Below the pieces are notes generated by a model. The model ran no database searches. It had not been told where the DNA came from and saw only the letters and a program-made list of their open reading frames with translations. Source: Pachypanchax playfairii (lineage: Eukaryota; Chordata; Actinopteri; Cyprinodontiformes; Aplocheilidae). From it: 64,000 bases of DNA. The stretch covers positions 257,792 to 321,791 of the forward strand of contig SSNP01000291.1 in the NCBI GenBank assembly GCA_006937955.1, written 5' to 3'. The position numbers and the translations under genes are program-made. This document shows, piece by piece, positions 1 through 12,700 of the stretch (positions are counted from its first letter, which is position 1; the number at the start of each line of letters is the position of its first letter).

Positions 1-636
1 TTTGTCTCACCAGAACAGCTGAAGCCCAGAAAATCCCAAACTTTGTGCAAGAGTAACAAACACTGTTTAGAAGGAAACTGTTCACAGCACAAATTGATGT
101 AATTTACATTTTTAAAACAGATAAAAATAAACAATTACAATTTGTGAAATCCTCTTCTTATGCAGCATTTTGTCTTACCTGCTTAAAACTTCTGCACAGT
201 GCTGCACAAATAAAAACTAAAAGCAGACTTGGAAACAGGATTTGTGAGCCACACTGTTTCACACTGTGGGAGTTTTGGCTGTTGAAGACAAAAATCTTTG
301 TTGTGAAAATATTGTGAGAAAATCTTTGGCTGTGAGCTGAAGTTGGTGGTCGTTTAGTTCGACCTTCTGCCGCATTGTAGCAAACGACAACAAACTTCAG
401 GAATTTTCTGGAAAAATGCTGAGTCAGCCATGAGCATCAGAGATGTAAAAGATATGTGAATACATGTTGTGCCTTTTGAAACCTGTGTCATTAACCAGAA
501 TCACAAAGTTTTCATTAACGGTCATTAAAAGATTGATGGAAATCAGTGATCCGTGTTTCTAAAGAAGGAGTTGCATCTTATTTATCATCTGAGAGCAGAT
601 AAAACATGTAGATTTCTGTGTGTTGTGCTGTTTTAC
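1..636 (-). other. SUCLG2 intron, partial (downstream of last visible exon)
   Basis: Intronic, AT-rich. I see no exon, repeat family or RNA gene in it. Confidence 0.8.
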
Positions 637-757
637 CTTCAAGCCTGACCACCAGCGGAACCTTCAGCTCCAGCTCTCGACAGGCTTTGGTGATGCCGTT
701 AGCAATGATGGCACAGTTGACGATACCTCCAAAGATGTTGACCAAGATGGCTTCAAC
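637..757 (-). CDS. SUCLG2: SUCLG2 exon (ligase domain, last visible)
   Basis: 121 bp: 40 codons plus one base. It reads VEAILVNIFGGIVNCAIIAN then GITKACRELELKVPLVVRLE, with the following Gly codon split at the donor (GTAAAA). The acceptor is CCACAG. The NCAIIANGI segment distinguishes SUCLG2 from SUCLA2. The final coding exon (about 37 residues plus stop in human) is not in positions 1-636. Confidence 0.97.
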
Positions 758-3700
758 CTGTGGGAAATAAAAGAAACAAATGTCAACGACGGATGTATTT
801 ACACCTTCATCATCTGAGTGCAATGGAAGAAAAAAAAACTAAGAAGGACAAAATGTAAACATGTTTATAACTGGAAAAAAGATCAAAGATGTCAAAATTC
901 TCCCTTTTCACGACAAAAACCAGGAACACATTTGTGAGTTTTAAACGGTAAGTTGTGCCGAACCATTTCATCCTTTGCAGCGCGTTTACTTCAGAGGCCC
1001 TGCGAGTGAAAATATAGCAAACGTTCTCCAAAAAAATAAGCGTTTGAAACTGATATCAAGTAATCAGAGCAACAAGGCAGTTGGTGTGCATTAATGTATG
1101 CGTGTGTGATTACACTGACAATCTAACACTTGGTAATTACCCTGGCTAGCTCAGTGGAAAAGTAGACTTAGAGCACACAGGATTAATCCTACATGTTTGT
1201 TTATAATCACTGCTAATCTGTTAGCGCCGATTTGGATGAGCAGCTTGTGGGGGTGTGTGTGTGTATGCGTGTGTTTGCCTGTTGTGAACGTGTATGTTTT
1301 CAGCGTGTGGTAATGATGTTTACAGGGAGAGAAAATCAAGGACTTGGATAGTTATCAGAGCGACAGCCATGGCATTGTCCTCGACATGCTATCCAAATGA
1401 GCATCTCCTTACAAACAGCGGAGGATGACACGGAAACCGGGGAACAAACACAGATGCAGGCAGCACCATAAAGACTCATGCAACAAACTGAGCAAGCCGT
1501 TACCACAAACACAGATTCCTTTGATTAAATTCATTGTGCTGGGACGTGAGCAGGGATGCAACAGCAGCCCCGAAATCATCAATAAACGAGACTTGAGATG
1601 AAGAAAATCAAAGGAAACACAAAAATATTGGATGAGACAGAAGTTAAATGTGCTATTATTTACATCTCTTGTTAGACGACTACCAGATTAACAGGGTGGA
1701 GTAAAAACTGACTTGTGTAAATAAAAATGTTGTTTTTTAAATGATGATTTGATTTATCAAGAAGAAAAACATGATCCGGATCAACCTGATGCTTCATGAA
1801 AAACCTAATAATTGGTAGTTCCACTTATGGGAACAACAACAGCAATCGAGCGTTTGTGATAACTGGCACCAAGTCTTTGACATCAATGAGGATGAAATTT
1901 GACCCAGGTCAGTGATCTGAAGCAAACCTCTGAATCATTTAAAAAGATGTGAAAGGAGATCGTGGAGCAGCCTAATCAAAGTCCAGACTCAAAACCTGAT
2001 TTAGATTCTGTGCCGCTTAAACTCAAAAACACTCCAATGTGGCAGAATGCAGCAAAAAAGAGTGGGCCAAAAATTCAACATAAGATGTTAAGTAATTCTA
2101 CCACAGCTGCTTGGTGTTACACACCCTCCCTCCACTGTATGGTGTCCCACTGGGGGGCAGCAGAGATTCAAATGCCATTTGCAGCCTACCTAACACGCAG
2201 TGCTCTATTTTCACCATATCTACAGCCCATTTTTCAACTGTGTCTCTGTTGGGAAGAACCATATTTCTTCCATTCATGCGTCTCCTATTGACACCTATGT
2301 ATATTAATGATACATAAGACATGATTTATGTCGCTTGGCACAAACGTAAATGCAGTTTATAGAAATATGGATGTAGGAAAGACCAAGTTGCACTCTGCTA
2401 CAAGTTCGGTTTATTTCTCCCCTGGTCTTCAGGTTACAAGAAGGTATGAGCTATGGAACATTATTCTCCCTGAAGAACAAGACGTCTAGAAAAGAGCCAG
2501 AGATTTGATAAAAATAAGAAGACATGTGACAAACCACTCACTAAGATTATAAGAGATGCTTTGATGTGCCCAGAGTTACTCACCTATTCACAATAAAATA
2601 TATATGCCTTTGAAAAGCATATGGATTTTTGTGTTAATGCATATAATGCATGCATACAGTAGATAGAAAGCCTGCTTCTTTTTTAGCAGAGTGGTACTTT
2701 GTGCTTCAATAATAAGCCAACCAAAAGAATAGGAGCCAAATTTAGGGTCTATCCTCTTGGTTTGATGCCTTCTCCAATCAAAAGCTTACTTCTCTGCACC
2801 ATACAAGCTCTCAGCATGTCTGACATCCAGCGTTAAGGTATGAAACAGCCCTGTACACTTCGATTCGTTGAAAATCTTTAACATCACACACTGCAGCATT
2901 TCTACCTCCTGTTACAAAAGAACAGCGTTTAATTCAGGTTGAGGTAAGTTGGCAGCCGGGTGGATTTCTCTCATCAGAGCTCAGCATAAAGGCATCAGGT
3001 ACAGTATAATGCGCCAGCTCGCTCTCTTCACAGGATCTTTGTGTGTTCTTTCAGGCAGAGTAACAGAATGAGCCGGTGCCTTCTACCTGGGTTCCAGTGA
3101 AATGAATCAAATTTTGTAAAATAGGATCACTGCTGCCGGCATTCCAAAGCTGTGCCAAGGCTTCTTTTGCATCGAGTCAAAAAAGGCCTTCACAGGAGAA
3201 ACAAGCTTTTCTGCCTGCTTTTACACGCCTCGCTAACTGCACTGAGGACAAAAAACAAACGGAACGCTGACAATTTGACATGCTAATGTGAACCAATCCT
3301 TCCGTTTGAGTTTACAACACATGTTTCACAACAGGAACACACCCGTCTCATAATGATGCATCAGTGGCCAGTTGTATCAACTGAAATATGAAGACACGAC
3401 TGGAAAGCAACACTGAATGTTTAAGAATGTCTTCATACTAGCTTCTGTCAAGCTGATGCCGCGAGAAGCAAACAAACACGCTGTACTTTTCTCCTCCAAA
3501 TTCTAACCCAGGGGAAAATAAGTGTATTGTATTCAGTCTCCTTGTATTCCTTCTGCAAGAATCTTTCTCTTGAGTTGTGCACGCGCTGCTGAATTATCAC
3601 AAAAATACACATTTTCATGCCCATACTGCTGTTAAGAATCACTAATCTCTTTGCAGAAAAGAAATAGGGAAAGAATGTTGTTTTCTTTGTTACCAGAAAG

Positions 3701-6700
3701 CAGATTGAAGTAAAAAAGTTAAAAAAATAAATAAAACCACTACGAATAAAAACAGGGCACAAGATGAGTGTGTGTCTCTATGTGGCCTATTAAGGGCTAT
3801 TGTTCTGTCTTATCTTCTGAAGACAGCCTTTAGGGTCGCCGCCTGCTTTGGCAGACCTTGTTTATTTGTCTTCAATCTGCTGGGGGCCCCAGTGATCAAC
3901 CCTCAAGCCATAGGTTAACATGCATGGCATCCAAAATCAAGGCTGGCTCTAATTAGATATCTTGGTGTGGCAGGACTGAAGACGGCGAGGAACCAATCGT
4001 AAGACAGGAATGAGTAAGTAAAATATGACAAGTAGCAGTCATCCACCGATCAAAAGGTTGGTAGTTCGAGTTCAGATATGAGTAAAAAGAAACAAAATAT
4101 TTTTTTGTAAACAACCGTTTCAGTTTGGAAGAGACTAAAATAATTTAAACAAACATGTAATACTCTGCCCTTTTGCAGTTAGACAACTCCAAAAGTTCCA
4201 CAAACTCATTTCATTCCTTCAAAAAAATTCTCATATTGTAATTCTATTTTCTCTCTGGAAGAACAAAATGTTTGTCAAACGTTTGAGTGGCACCAGATAA
4301 TTAAAACAATATAATAAAAATCTGTATTTCTTGATTCAACACCTTTAACACTTGGAGCATTCATTCAGTCGCACTATGTGCAAATCTATTTTTATAAATG
4401 ATACAGAAGAAGAAAGAAAATAATGATATAAAGAAAAACTGACGCAACAGAGGATCTTGACGTCGGGGGGGTTCAAGTGAAGCAGATGAAGAGAGGGAGA
4501 TGGAGAAGAAAAAGAAGCGAGAGAAGTGATGGGAAGTTGTGCAGGTCCTGGTTTCTATTGAAGGCTATAGGATTGCCCTGGCAGGGAGGGATAAGAGGGA
4601 AATAATTATCTGGCTTGCTGAAGCGTGACAGCCCCTTCTTGGGACAGCAGAGAGACAGACTGAGCATTATGTCAAAGACTGGACGTGTAACTGACAGAGA
4701 GCACTTTTGACAGACAGCGGTGTCTGAAGTCTTACTTGATAATAAGAAAACTACCTAACTGGTAGCAGGATACCTGTCTGACTGATGTGCATTGGACACA
4801 AGACACTAAATTTAGTCTCCAATTCACACATTCTGGCAGGTAACAAACCAGCATTAATCATTTTTGCAAAAGCACTTTTGTTTAAAACTTTCTAGACATG
4901 GCATTATGTAAGAATCTCTATTTGGTTTGAACTGGACACTATTTGGACTTTACTAAGCTCACTTCTGTGTATAATAAAATGTATAAAACTATGACATAAA
5001 GACATTAGGATTTGGTAAATCTCTTGAGAAAATGAGATAAATTGACAGACCGGGTTTACGTTTAAGGCAAATTTCCCATCTTGCTACAAAACTACAACAT
5101 AGTTTTTGCTGATTAAACTTAGTGCCACTTTTTAGTAAAAATCCAGAGTATTTCCAGCCACAATGATGCACCTGGTTTGTACAACTTCCTGCGTCCCATC
5201 TTACTTGTAAAGAAACGAGGACCTTTTGTAAAACGTTCCTTGAGAAAACCATTGATCCCCTTCATGCCAACCCATCAGATTTAATGTACCTTCATGCTCA
5301 TCCCTCCTTTCCACTGAACGCGCAACAGACTTGCAACATTCGTAACACGTAATACACAGTTGATGGCCGCCATTAAAGTCAATGAGACCGCTCCCACTGT
5401 GCGAAGCAGCACGCATGAGATGCTTCTCAGAAGCGTAGTGTTGCGAGCATTACGTTGTAGTTCTATTTTTTACGCGGTACGCTTCTAAAACGCGTCAAGT
5501 TCAGCAGTTTAGTTTGGACCAGACAGGAAATCAAGCGTTCATGAAACGTAAAATACTCGGAAGTTTCAAAATAAAAGGACATGTGTGGATTTCCGTTTGC
5601 GAGACTGTGAGAAAATACAGTACCTGTGACGGGTTTGAAAACAGGCCACACGTCACCTTCTGGATACATGCTGTCATCTTTCTCCCTGCTTTTTGTTGTG
5701 TGGACTGACAAAATCACATGTTTTCCCTATTCTCATGAGATTTCGTGATCTTCCAGGACTAGCTGGATGCAACTCTTGAGCGAAGGATAAGTGCATGTAA
5801 AACGCTCCTGGTGGGAAGGGACGCACGCCTGATTGCGCGAACAAAACGTTGTGCCCTGTTGACGCGTCCAGTGGAAAGGAGGGGTCACACTGCAAAGTTT
5901 TCTAAGTCAACTAAAAAGGAGAGAAAACTGGGAGTTAAAATGTATTTGTTTAGTGTTGCATTGAAGGTTATGGTGAATTCTCTGGAATGCATCAGTCCAA
6001 ACTGGAATGAGATCTGGTGGCTGGGAAGGTGGCAGCTGATGAGTCATATTGATCGATACTTTTTCCTTTCAAAGTTACAGCAAAAAATAATCACCTGTTC
6101 TAAAAAAGTCTGCCCTGAGTAAAGGCCAGTCATACCAACAGGCTGATCGTTTCAACTTTTTATATCAAATTCTCACACTCTGCAGGTCTACAGACAACTA
6201 CATGATAAATTGTCTATCCCTGTTGGTTTGATTCAACAAAGAACTCTACAATAGGTTTCTTATTCACCCATTAATTCATACAGAACTCATTTTACACATG
6301 CACTTTACTGCTCCATCACACAATTTCGAGGACTATATGGGCTCCAGCCTCTTACCCATGTCGACATGTCAAGGGGTTGGGGATTGATTCATCAAACTTC
6401 TGATTTGGAGACGATAACTCAAGCTGCCAGGGCCAGATGTTGAATTTCTTTTAAGTTGATGATAATTACTGCAGCACCTGTTTTACATCAATATGAATCA
6501 ATAAACCTGGCATTCATATATTCATTTAGTTGGGTTTTCTCACATCTGCATTCCCTCATATATTTTGTGAGCACTCAACCACATCTACCCTTCCCACCAC
6601 TGGGATTCTCCCCAGACCCACCAATAGAAACCAATCTAGGCAACTCTAGCTTTTCTCTCTACTTATAAAAGGTTGGTGGGAATGTATACGTGGGTGGAAA

Positions 6701-9700
6701 AAGGCAGAGAAGTGTGAGAAAAGGTGAGGTGTTGTGAAACCCTTGAGATCAGGGAATAGATCCTAGAGATGGCCTTTACTTTGAAATGTCTGGTGACCAA
6801 ACAGTAAGGACACAGGCTGTGACATTTTTCTCATGACTGTGTTTAACCAACCATTCTAACCTTTTCTACAGTCACAGAGATAAAGCATTTTTTTTTCACT
6901 TCTTTTCAGTCAGTTATTGGCTACTGGATTTCTGTAGAAAAACACAACCTACACTATAAGGACAAAAAAATTATGGTTACCCACAACCACAACACTAAAA
7001 TGGTATATATTCAAATACTCAAATATGGCGCTGACCCCTACATTTCACTTTTCTTGGAAGGCTTCCCACAAGATTTTTAAGTGTTTGAGTGTAATTTTCA
7101 GCCTGCTCATTCTATAGGTCTGGTCAGACAATCACTGTTCAAATTCATCCCAATGGTGTTTGATGGGGTTGAGGTCAGAGCTCTGTGCAGACAAGTCAAC
7201 TTATTTTATTACCCCAAGCTCATCAAACTATGTCTTTGCTCTGTGTACTGGGACATGGCAATGTTAGAATAGAACAGGACCTTTACCAAAGTGCCACCAT
7301 AAAGGTGGAAGCAATAGATTGTCCAAAATATTTGATGTATTTGGATTGTCCATTATTGCAGATAACAGCATACCCCAAACTTTAACCTAGTTGGCGTATA
7401 TGTATATGGGACAAGTTAAACACAATGTTTAACCTTTAAAGTAAGAGATAATCTAATGCATATACACTCACCGGCCACTTTATTAGGTACACCATGCTAG
7501 TAACGGGTTGGACCCCCTTTTGCCTTCAGAACTGCCTCAATTCTTCGTGGCATAGATTCAACAAGGTGCTGGAAGTTTTCCTCAGAGAGTTTGGTCCATA
7601 TTGACATGATGGCATCACACAGTTGGCACAGATTTGTTGGCTGCACATCCATGATGCGAATCTCCCGTTCCACCACATCCCAAAGATTCTCTATTGGATT
7701 GAGATCTGGTGACTGTGGAGGCCATTTGAGTACAGTGAACTCATTGTCATGTTCAAGAAACCAGTCCGAGATGATTCCAGCTTTATGACATGGCGCATTA
7801 TCCTGCTGAAAGTAGCCATCAGAAGTTGGGTACATTGTGGTCATAAAGGGATGGACATGGTCAGCAACAATACTCAGGTAGGCTGTGGCGTTGTAACGAT
7901 GCTCAATTGGTACCAAGGGGCCCAAGGAGTGCCAAGAAAATATTCCCCACACCATTACACCACCACCACCAGCCTGAACCGTTGATACAAGGCAGGATGG
8001 ATCCATGCTTTCATGTTGTTGACGCCAAATTCTGACACTACCATCCGAATGTCGCAGCAGAAATCGAGACTCATCAGACCAGGCAACGTTTTTCCAATCT
8101 TCTATTGTCCAATTTCGATGAGCTTGTGCAAATTGTAGCCTCAGTTTCCTGTTCTTAGCTGAAAGGAGTGGCACCCGGCGTGGTCTTCTGCTGCTGTAGC
8201 CCATCTGCCTCAAAGTTGGACGTACTGTGCGTTCAGAGATGCTCTTCTGCCTACCTTGGTTGTAACGAGTGGTTATTTGAGTCACTGTTGCCTTTCTATC
8301 AGCTCGAACCAGTCTGGCCATTCTCCTCTGAACTCTGGCATCAACAAGGCATTTCCGCCCACAGAACTGCCGCTCACTGGATATTTTTTCTTTTTCGGAC
8401 CATTCTCTGTAAACCCTAGAGATGGTTGTGCGTGAAAATCCCAGTAGATCAGCAGTTTCTGAAATACTCAGACCAGCCATTCTGGCACCAACAACCATGC
8501 CACGTTCAAAGTCACTCAAATCACCTTTCTTCCCCATACTGATGCTCGGTTTGAACTGCAGGAGATTGTCCTGACCATGTGTACATGCCTAAATGCACTG
8601 AGTTGCCGCCATGTGATTGGCTGATTAGAAATTAAGTGTTAACGAGCAGTTGGACAGGTGTACCTAATAAAGTGGCCGGTGAGTGTACATGTATGGGTCA
8701 AAGGGGTAGAATCTATGAATCAGTGAAATAAAAATAAATGAATAAATAAATTAGGAGCTGAATACACAGTGTAATTTCTGAGCCACTAATGATTATGACT
8801 CTGGTATAATGACTGGTTTGGACCAAATGGGATCAGGGCTTTTCCAGTCTGAGCCAGTTGGTGTTGACAGTGGAGAGATAAAAATCACACAGCTTGGGGT
8901 GTTTAGTGTTTGAAATCATTTGCTTTCTGCTTCAGTCACTGCCAGGCTTCACAGTTAAAATTATTTTAAACATGTTTGACAGGTGTGATATGCACAAATA
9001 ACACAATATTTTTAAATAAAAAGTAATGTTTCAAGCAAACAAAGCAATGTGTTCTGATTGAAAGGATGTTTTAATAGGTCCTCCATTGAATTTTTCCCTT
9101 TCAAAGTCTATTCTTTGATTTGCTTTTATAAAAAATATCTCTGTTTTTACTGTCATTTGATAATGTTTTATTTTTCTGTAAACAAACAAACAAAAAAAGT
9201 TACTCTTGGTGAAAAGAGGTTACTACTCAATGATTCTGGTGAATAGTAGATAGTTCACTGTGTGAATGGATTAGGGGTGTGACAGCTTCTCTCTCCACCC
9301 CACTGAATGAGGATGGTTCTATACTCTCCATGACCATGATTCACACTATATTTCCAGTAACTGCGATGCTTTGCTTCACCCTCGCTATGCTCTATACGTC
9401 ATGACCTTGGTCCTGTGACAGTCCTTCCAAGTATGTCCACAATAACACCATGCACTTGAACAACTCACTTGAAGCACATCAGGAAACAATTATCTGCTAG
9501 AGGGTTACTTCAAACTAGTACACATCTACTGCAAGATTCTACAGCCTTTGCATCAGGCCACTATGGTTGGTTCTGCCTCCAATGGTCAGAAGACTAAGTC
9601 GTACCAATGTGTGCAGCCCCGTGCTTTCCTGATGATAAACCAAATAATGGTCAAAACCATAGTAGTTCTATTCCATTCTATCACAGGCATCCAAATGCAT

Positions 9701-12700
9701 TCTTAACACGAGTCTGAAAACCTTCCAAAGACCCTGTGAAAATCATTCACAATCTGGTGGATTTTTTTAAAATCTTAACAGGGTTAAGTCAAGTCAACTT
9801 TATTTATATAGCACTTTAAGAACAGCGGCAGCTGATACAAAGCGCTGAACAAAGTTAAACAGATAAAAACACCACAAAAGAATGTGAAGACATTAAACAT
9901 ATATGAACAATAAAAACAAAGACATAAAATAACAAGACAAAGATAGAAAGGCTCAAGACGGGGGGAAAGCCAAGGCAAACAAGTAGGTTTTAAGTTGAGA
10001 CTTAAAGACAGCCAGAGACGAGGCTTGTCGAATCTGTAGCGATAGCAGGTTCCACAACCTCGGACCCGCCACAGAAAATGCTCTGTCCCCCCACATCCTC
10101 CGGCGAGACCGTGGCACCTTCAGCAGCACCATCTCAGTCGACCGAAGGGGGCGAGCTGGAGCATGGAGCTAGAGAAGCTCCGAAAGATAGGAGGGGGCCA
10201 GAGCATTTAAAGATTTAAAAACGTTTAAAAGAATCTTAAAATGTACGCGGTAAGTTACGGGCAAACAATGCAGAGAGGCCAGGATGGGGGAAATGTGATC
10301 TCTTTTTTTGGTGTTTGTCAGAAGCCGTGCTGCAGCGTTCTGGACCAATTGGAGGCGTGAAAGATGTTTTTGAGGTATGCTGAATAAAAGTGTATTACAG
10401 TCAATAGGGTCAATAGGTAGTGTGAAGGGGCTCCTAACCAGGGAATTTTCTAAATAAACATATTGATGCCATTTATATGTTTAAGATGGAACTATTTCTT
10501 CGTCTGCTGTGTTACTAATGGTACTTGTAGTTGAGCGTTCTATTGCACTTAAATATTCTTGTTTTGTTTTCTAATAAAATACTGAAATGCCCTTTCAGTA
10601 CCACCGTCCCATTCTCATCTTGTGCAGAAGCTGCTATATCCTAATGTAGAATCCTAAGTGTCAGATGCTATCTCAGAGATTAAATGTTTTTCTCACTTTC
10701 CCCCAGATGTTTGATGTGAAGGACAGTTTTCACATTGTGTCAAATTCTACACTAAATCAACACACCAAGCAAGGAGTTCAAAGAAGTGCACTGTGAAAAT
10801 GTTTCCAACTATACACTGCAAAGAGATCTAGTCTTCATTTTTAATATTGTGATTCACACTCACAAAATAAAATTTGTCTTGACACAGTTTGGGTTTAAGA
10901 ACGGACATCTAGTGCTTCAGGCTACATGAAATATTTGTGAGGATGTGTTTGGTGAAGTATTAAATCTTCCCACTGTTTTATTGCTGTCTAAACTCTGCTA
11001 TTTCATAACAACACTAAAGTGAAATATGGTGGTAAAAGTTAAACAGTTGCTCCAAAAAACTATTGGCTCAATAACACAGTGATGCTAAGAAACATTTTTT
11101 CAGCATTATCGTGTACATGGTCTGTGCATTTCTGTCTTTTGTATCAAGTTTTCCTCAAGTCTCTACGGTTTCTCTAAAGGTCAATTAAAAAAAAAACATC
11201 TGTTTAACCACACCACACATCTAACTAGTCAGAGATCAGGAATAGGAATTCCCAATGTTGGTCTGGAGACATGTGTACTGAAGGGTGTCAAGTAGCTGTT
11301 AACATCCTCTAATAGTTTGATAACCACAGAAGAAGCAGCTGATGCTCAACTGGGTTGTCTGGAAGCCTCACTGGAAGATTTTAGGAGAACAATAAGAGCA
11401 GTTTTCAATATTGAAAGAAACAATCAGTGATATGAGTCATTTTTGTTTTCTATTATTCACATTTATATAACACATAATTTGATAGTTGCTTTTTTTTTTT
11501 GTTGCATAAATCAGCTTTATCGGTCAACCTGTCACATCTTGCTGCAAGCTTGTGACAAAACCTTGTAACTCCATAAGAATCAAGCAAGATGCTGTGAAGC
11601 AGCTGTATTCCATCTTAAATGTAGAGCTGGAAGATTTAAGCACATTTTTTTCTTTTACACAAGATTCAATACAGCTATAAGAAATAATGGCCTTCCATCA
11701 TCCAATATATTTGATATTGTCATAAAATCACTACATAATTATAATTATAAATTCTAAAACAATAATTACATATCTAGTTATTTGCCCAACTGTTTCCAAA
11801 GTTTTTTTTATGTATTCTTTGACTGCTAGTAAGTTAAACAGCCTGAAGTAACCCTGTTTATGAATCTAATTATAAATTGTGTTCACATCCACATGTAGTC
11901 TGTGTGTGTGTGTGTTTTTTTCGGTTCATCAGTCCAGAACAAAGCTCATCTTGTTGTAACAACCTACATTAAAGAGGTTAGAGCAACACTCCGGTGATCT
12001 CAGGTGCTTCACCTGTCCTTCATGTTCTCTGAGCACAAGAAGAACATCAGATCCAAAAGTAGTGTCAATATTCAGCCGAGATTTTCATCAGATTTAGAAA
12101 AAAAATAATGACTCTAGAACAAAATAAGAAGTTAGAAACTGTGACAGCCGTGAGATTGTGATAAGACACTTCCATTTGATGGTTCAGTACATTCCACTGA
12201 AATCACATTTCACATTCTTAACCACAAAATACAAAAAAAACCTCCAACTATTTTCCAGTTTGACGATTTCAGCAGACCTGCCCACACGCTCCCTTTTTTC
12301 CCAATTTAGATCTGATAGTTTATTTAATGAGGCAATGCACATTAGAGATTATGTTAAGACTTAAAAGTTCAAAGTACCAACAGAGACGTGCGGTGCAGCT
12401 GCAGCATGAAGTGCAGAGAAGGGAAGTGTCTCCGTGGTGACCGAGGACAGGTTTGTCAGATGTCTGTGAGGGATGTAAAACTCCCCTCCTGCTGCGCTCC
12501 TCAGGGTATCACGATGTCCCTGAAGCCCATCTCCACACTCAGACTCACCAACATACTATCTGCAGGAACACACAAACCAATTCTAGTGGAGAACTCAGCT
12601 CAACAATTGGAACCAGCATAGGGCAGCATATTATTCATTCCCGGAGGGTGTCATGTCACTACTGACAGGCAGACATAAATATTCCTCTAGCCCTTCACCT

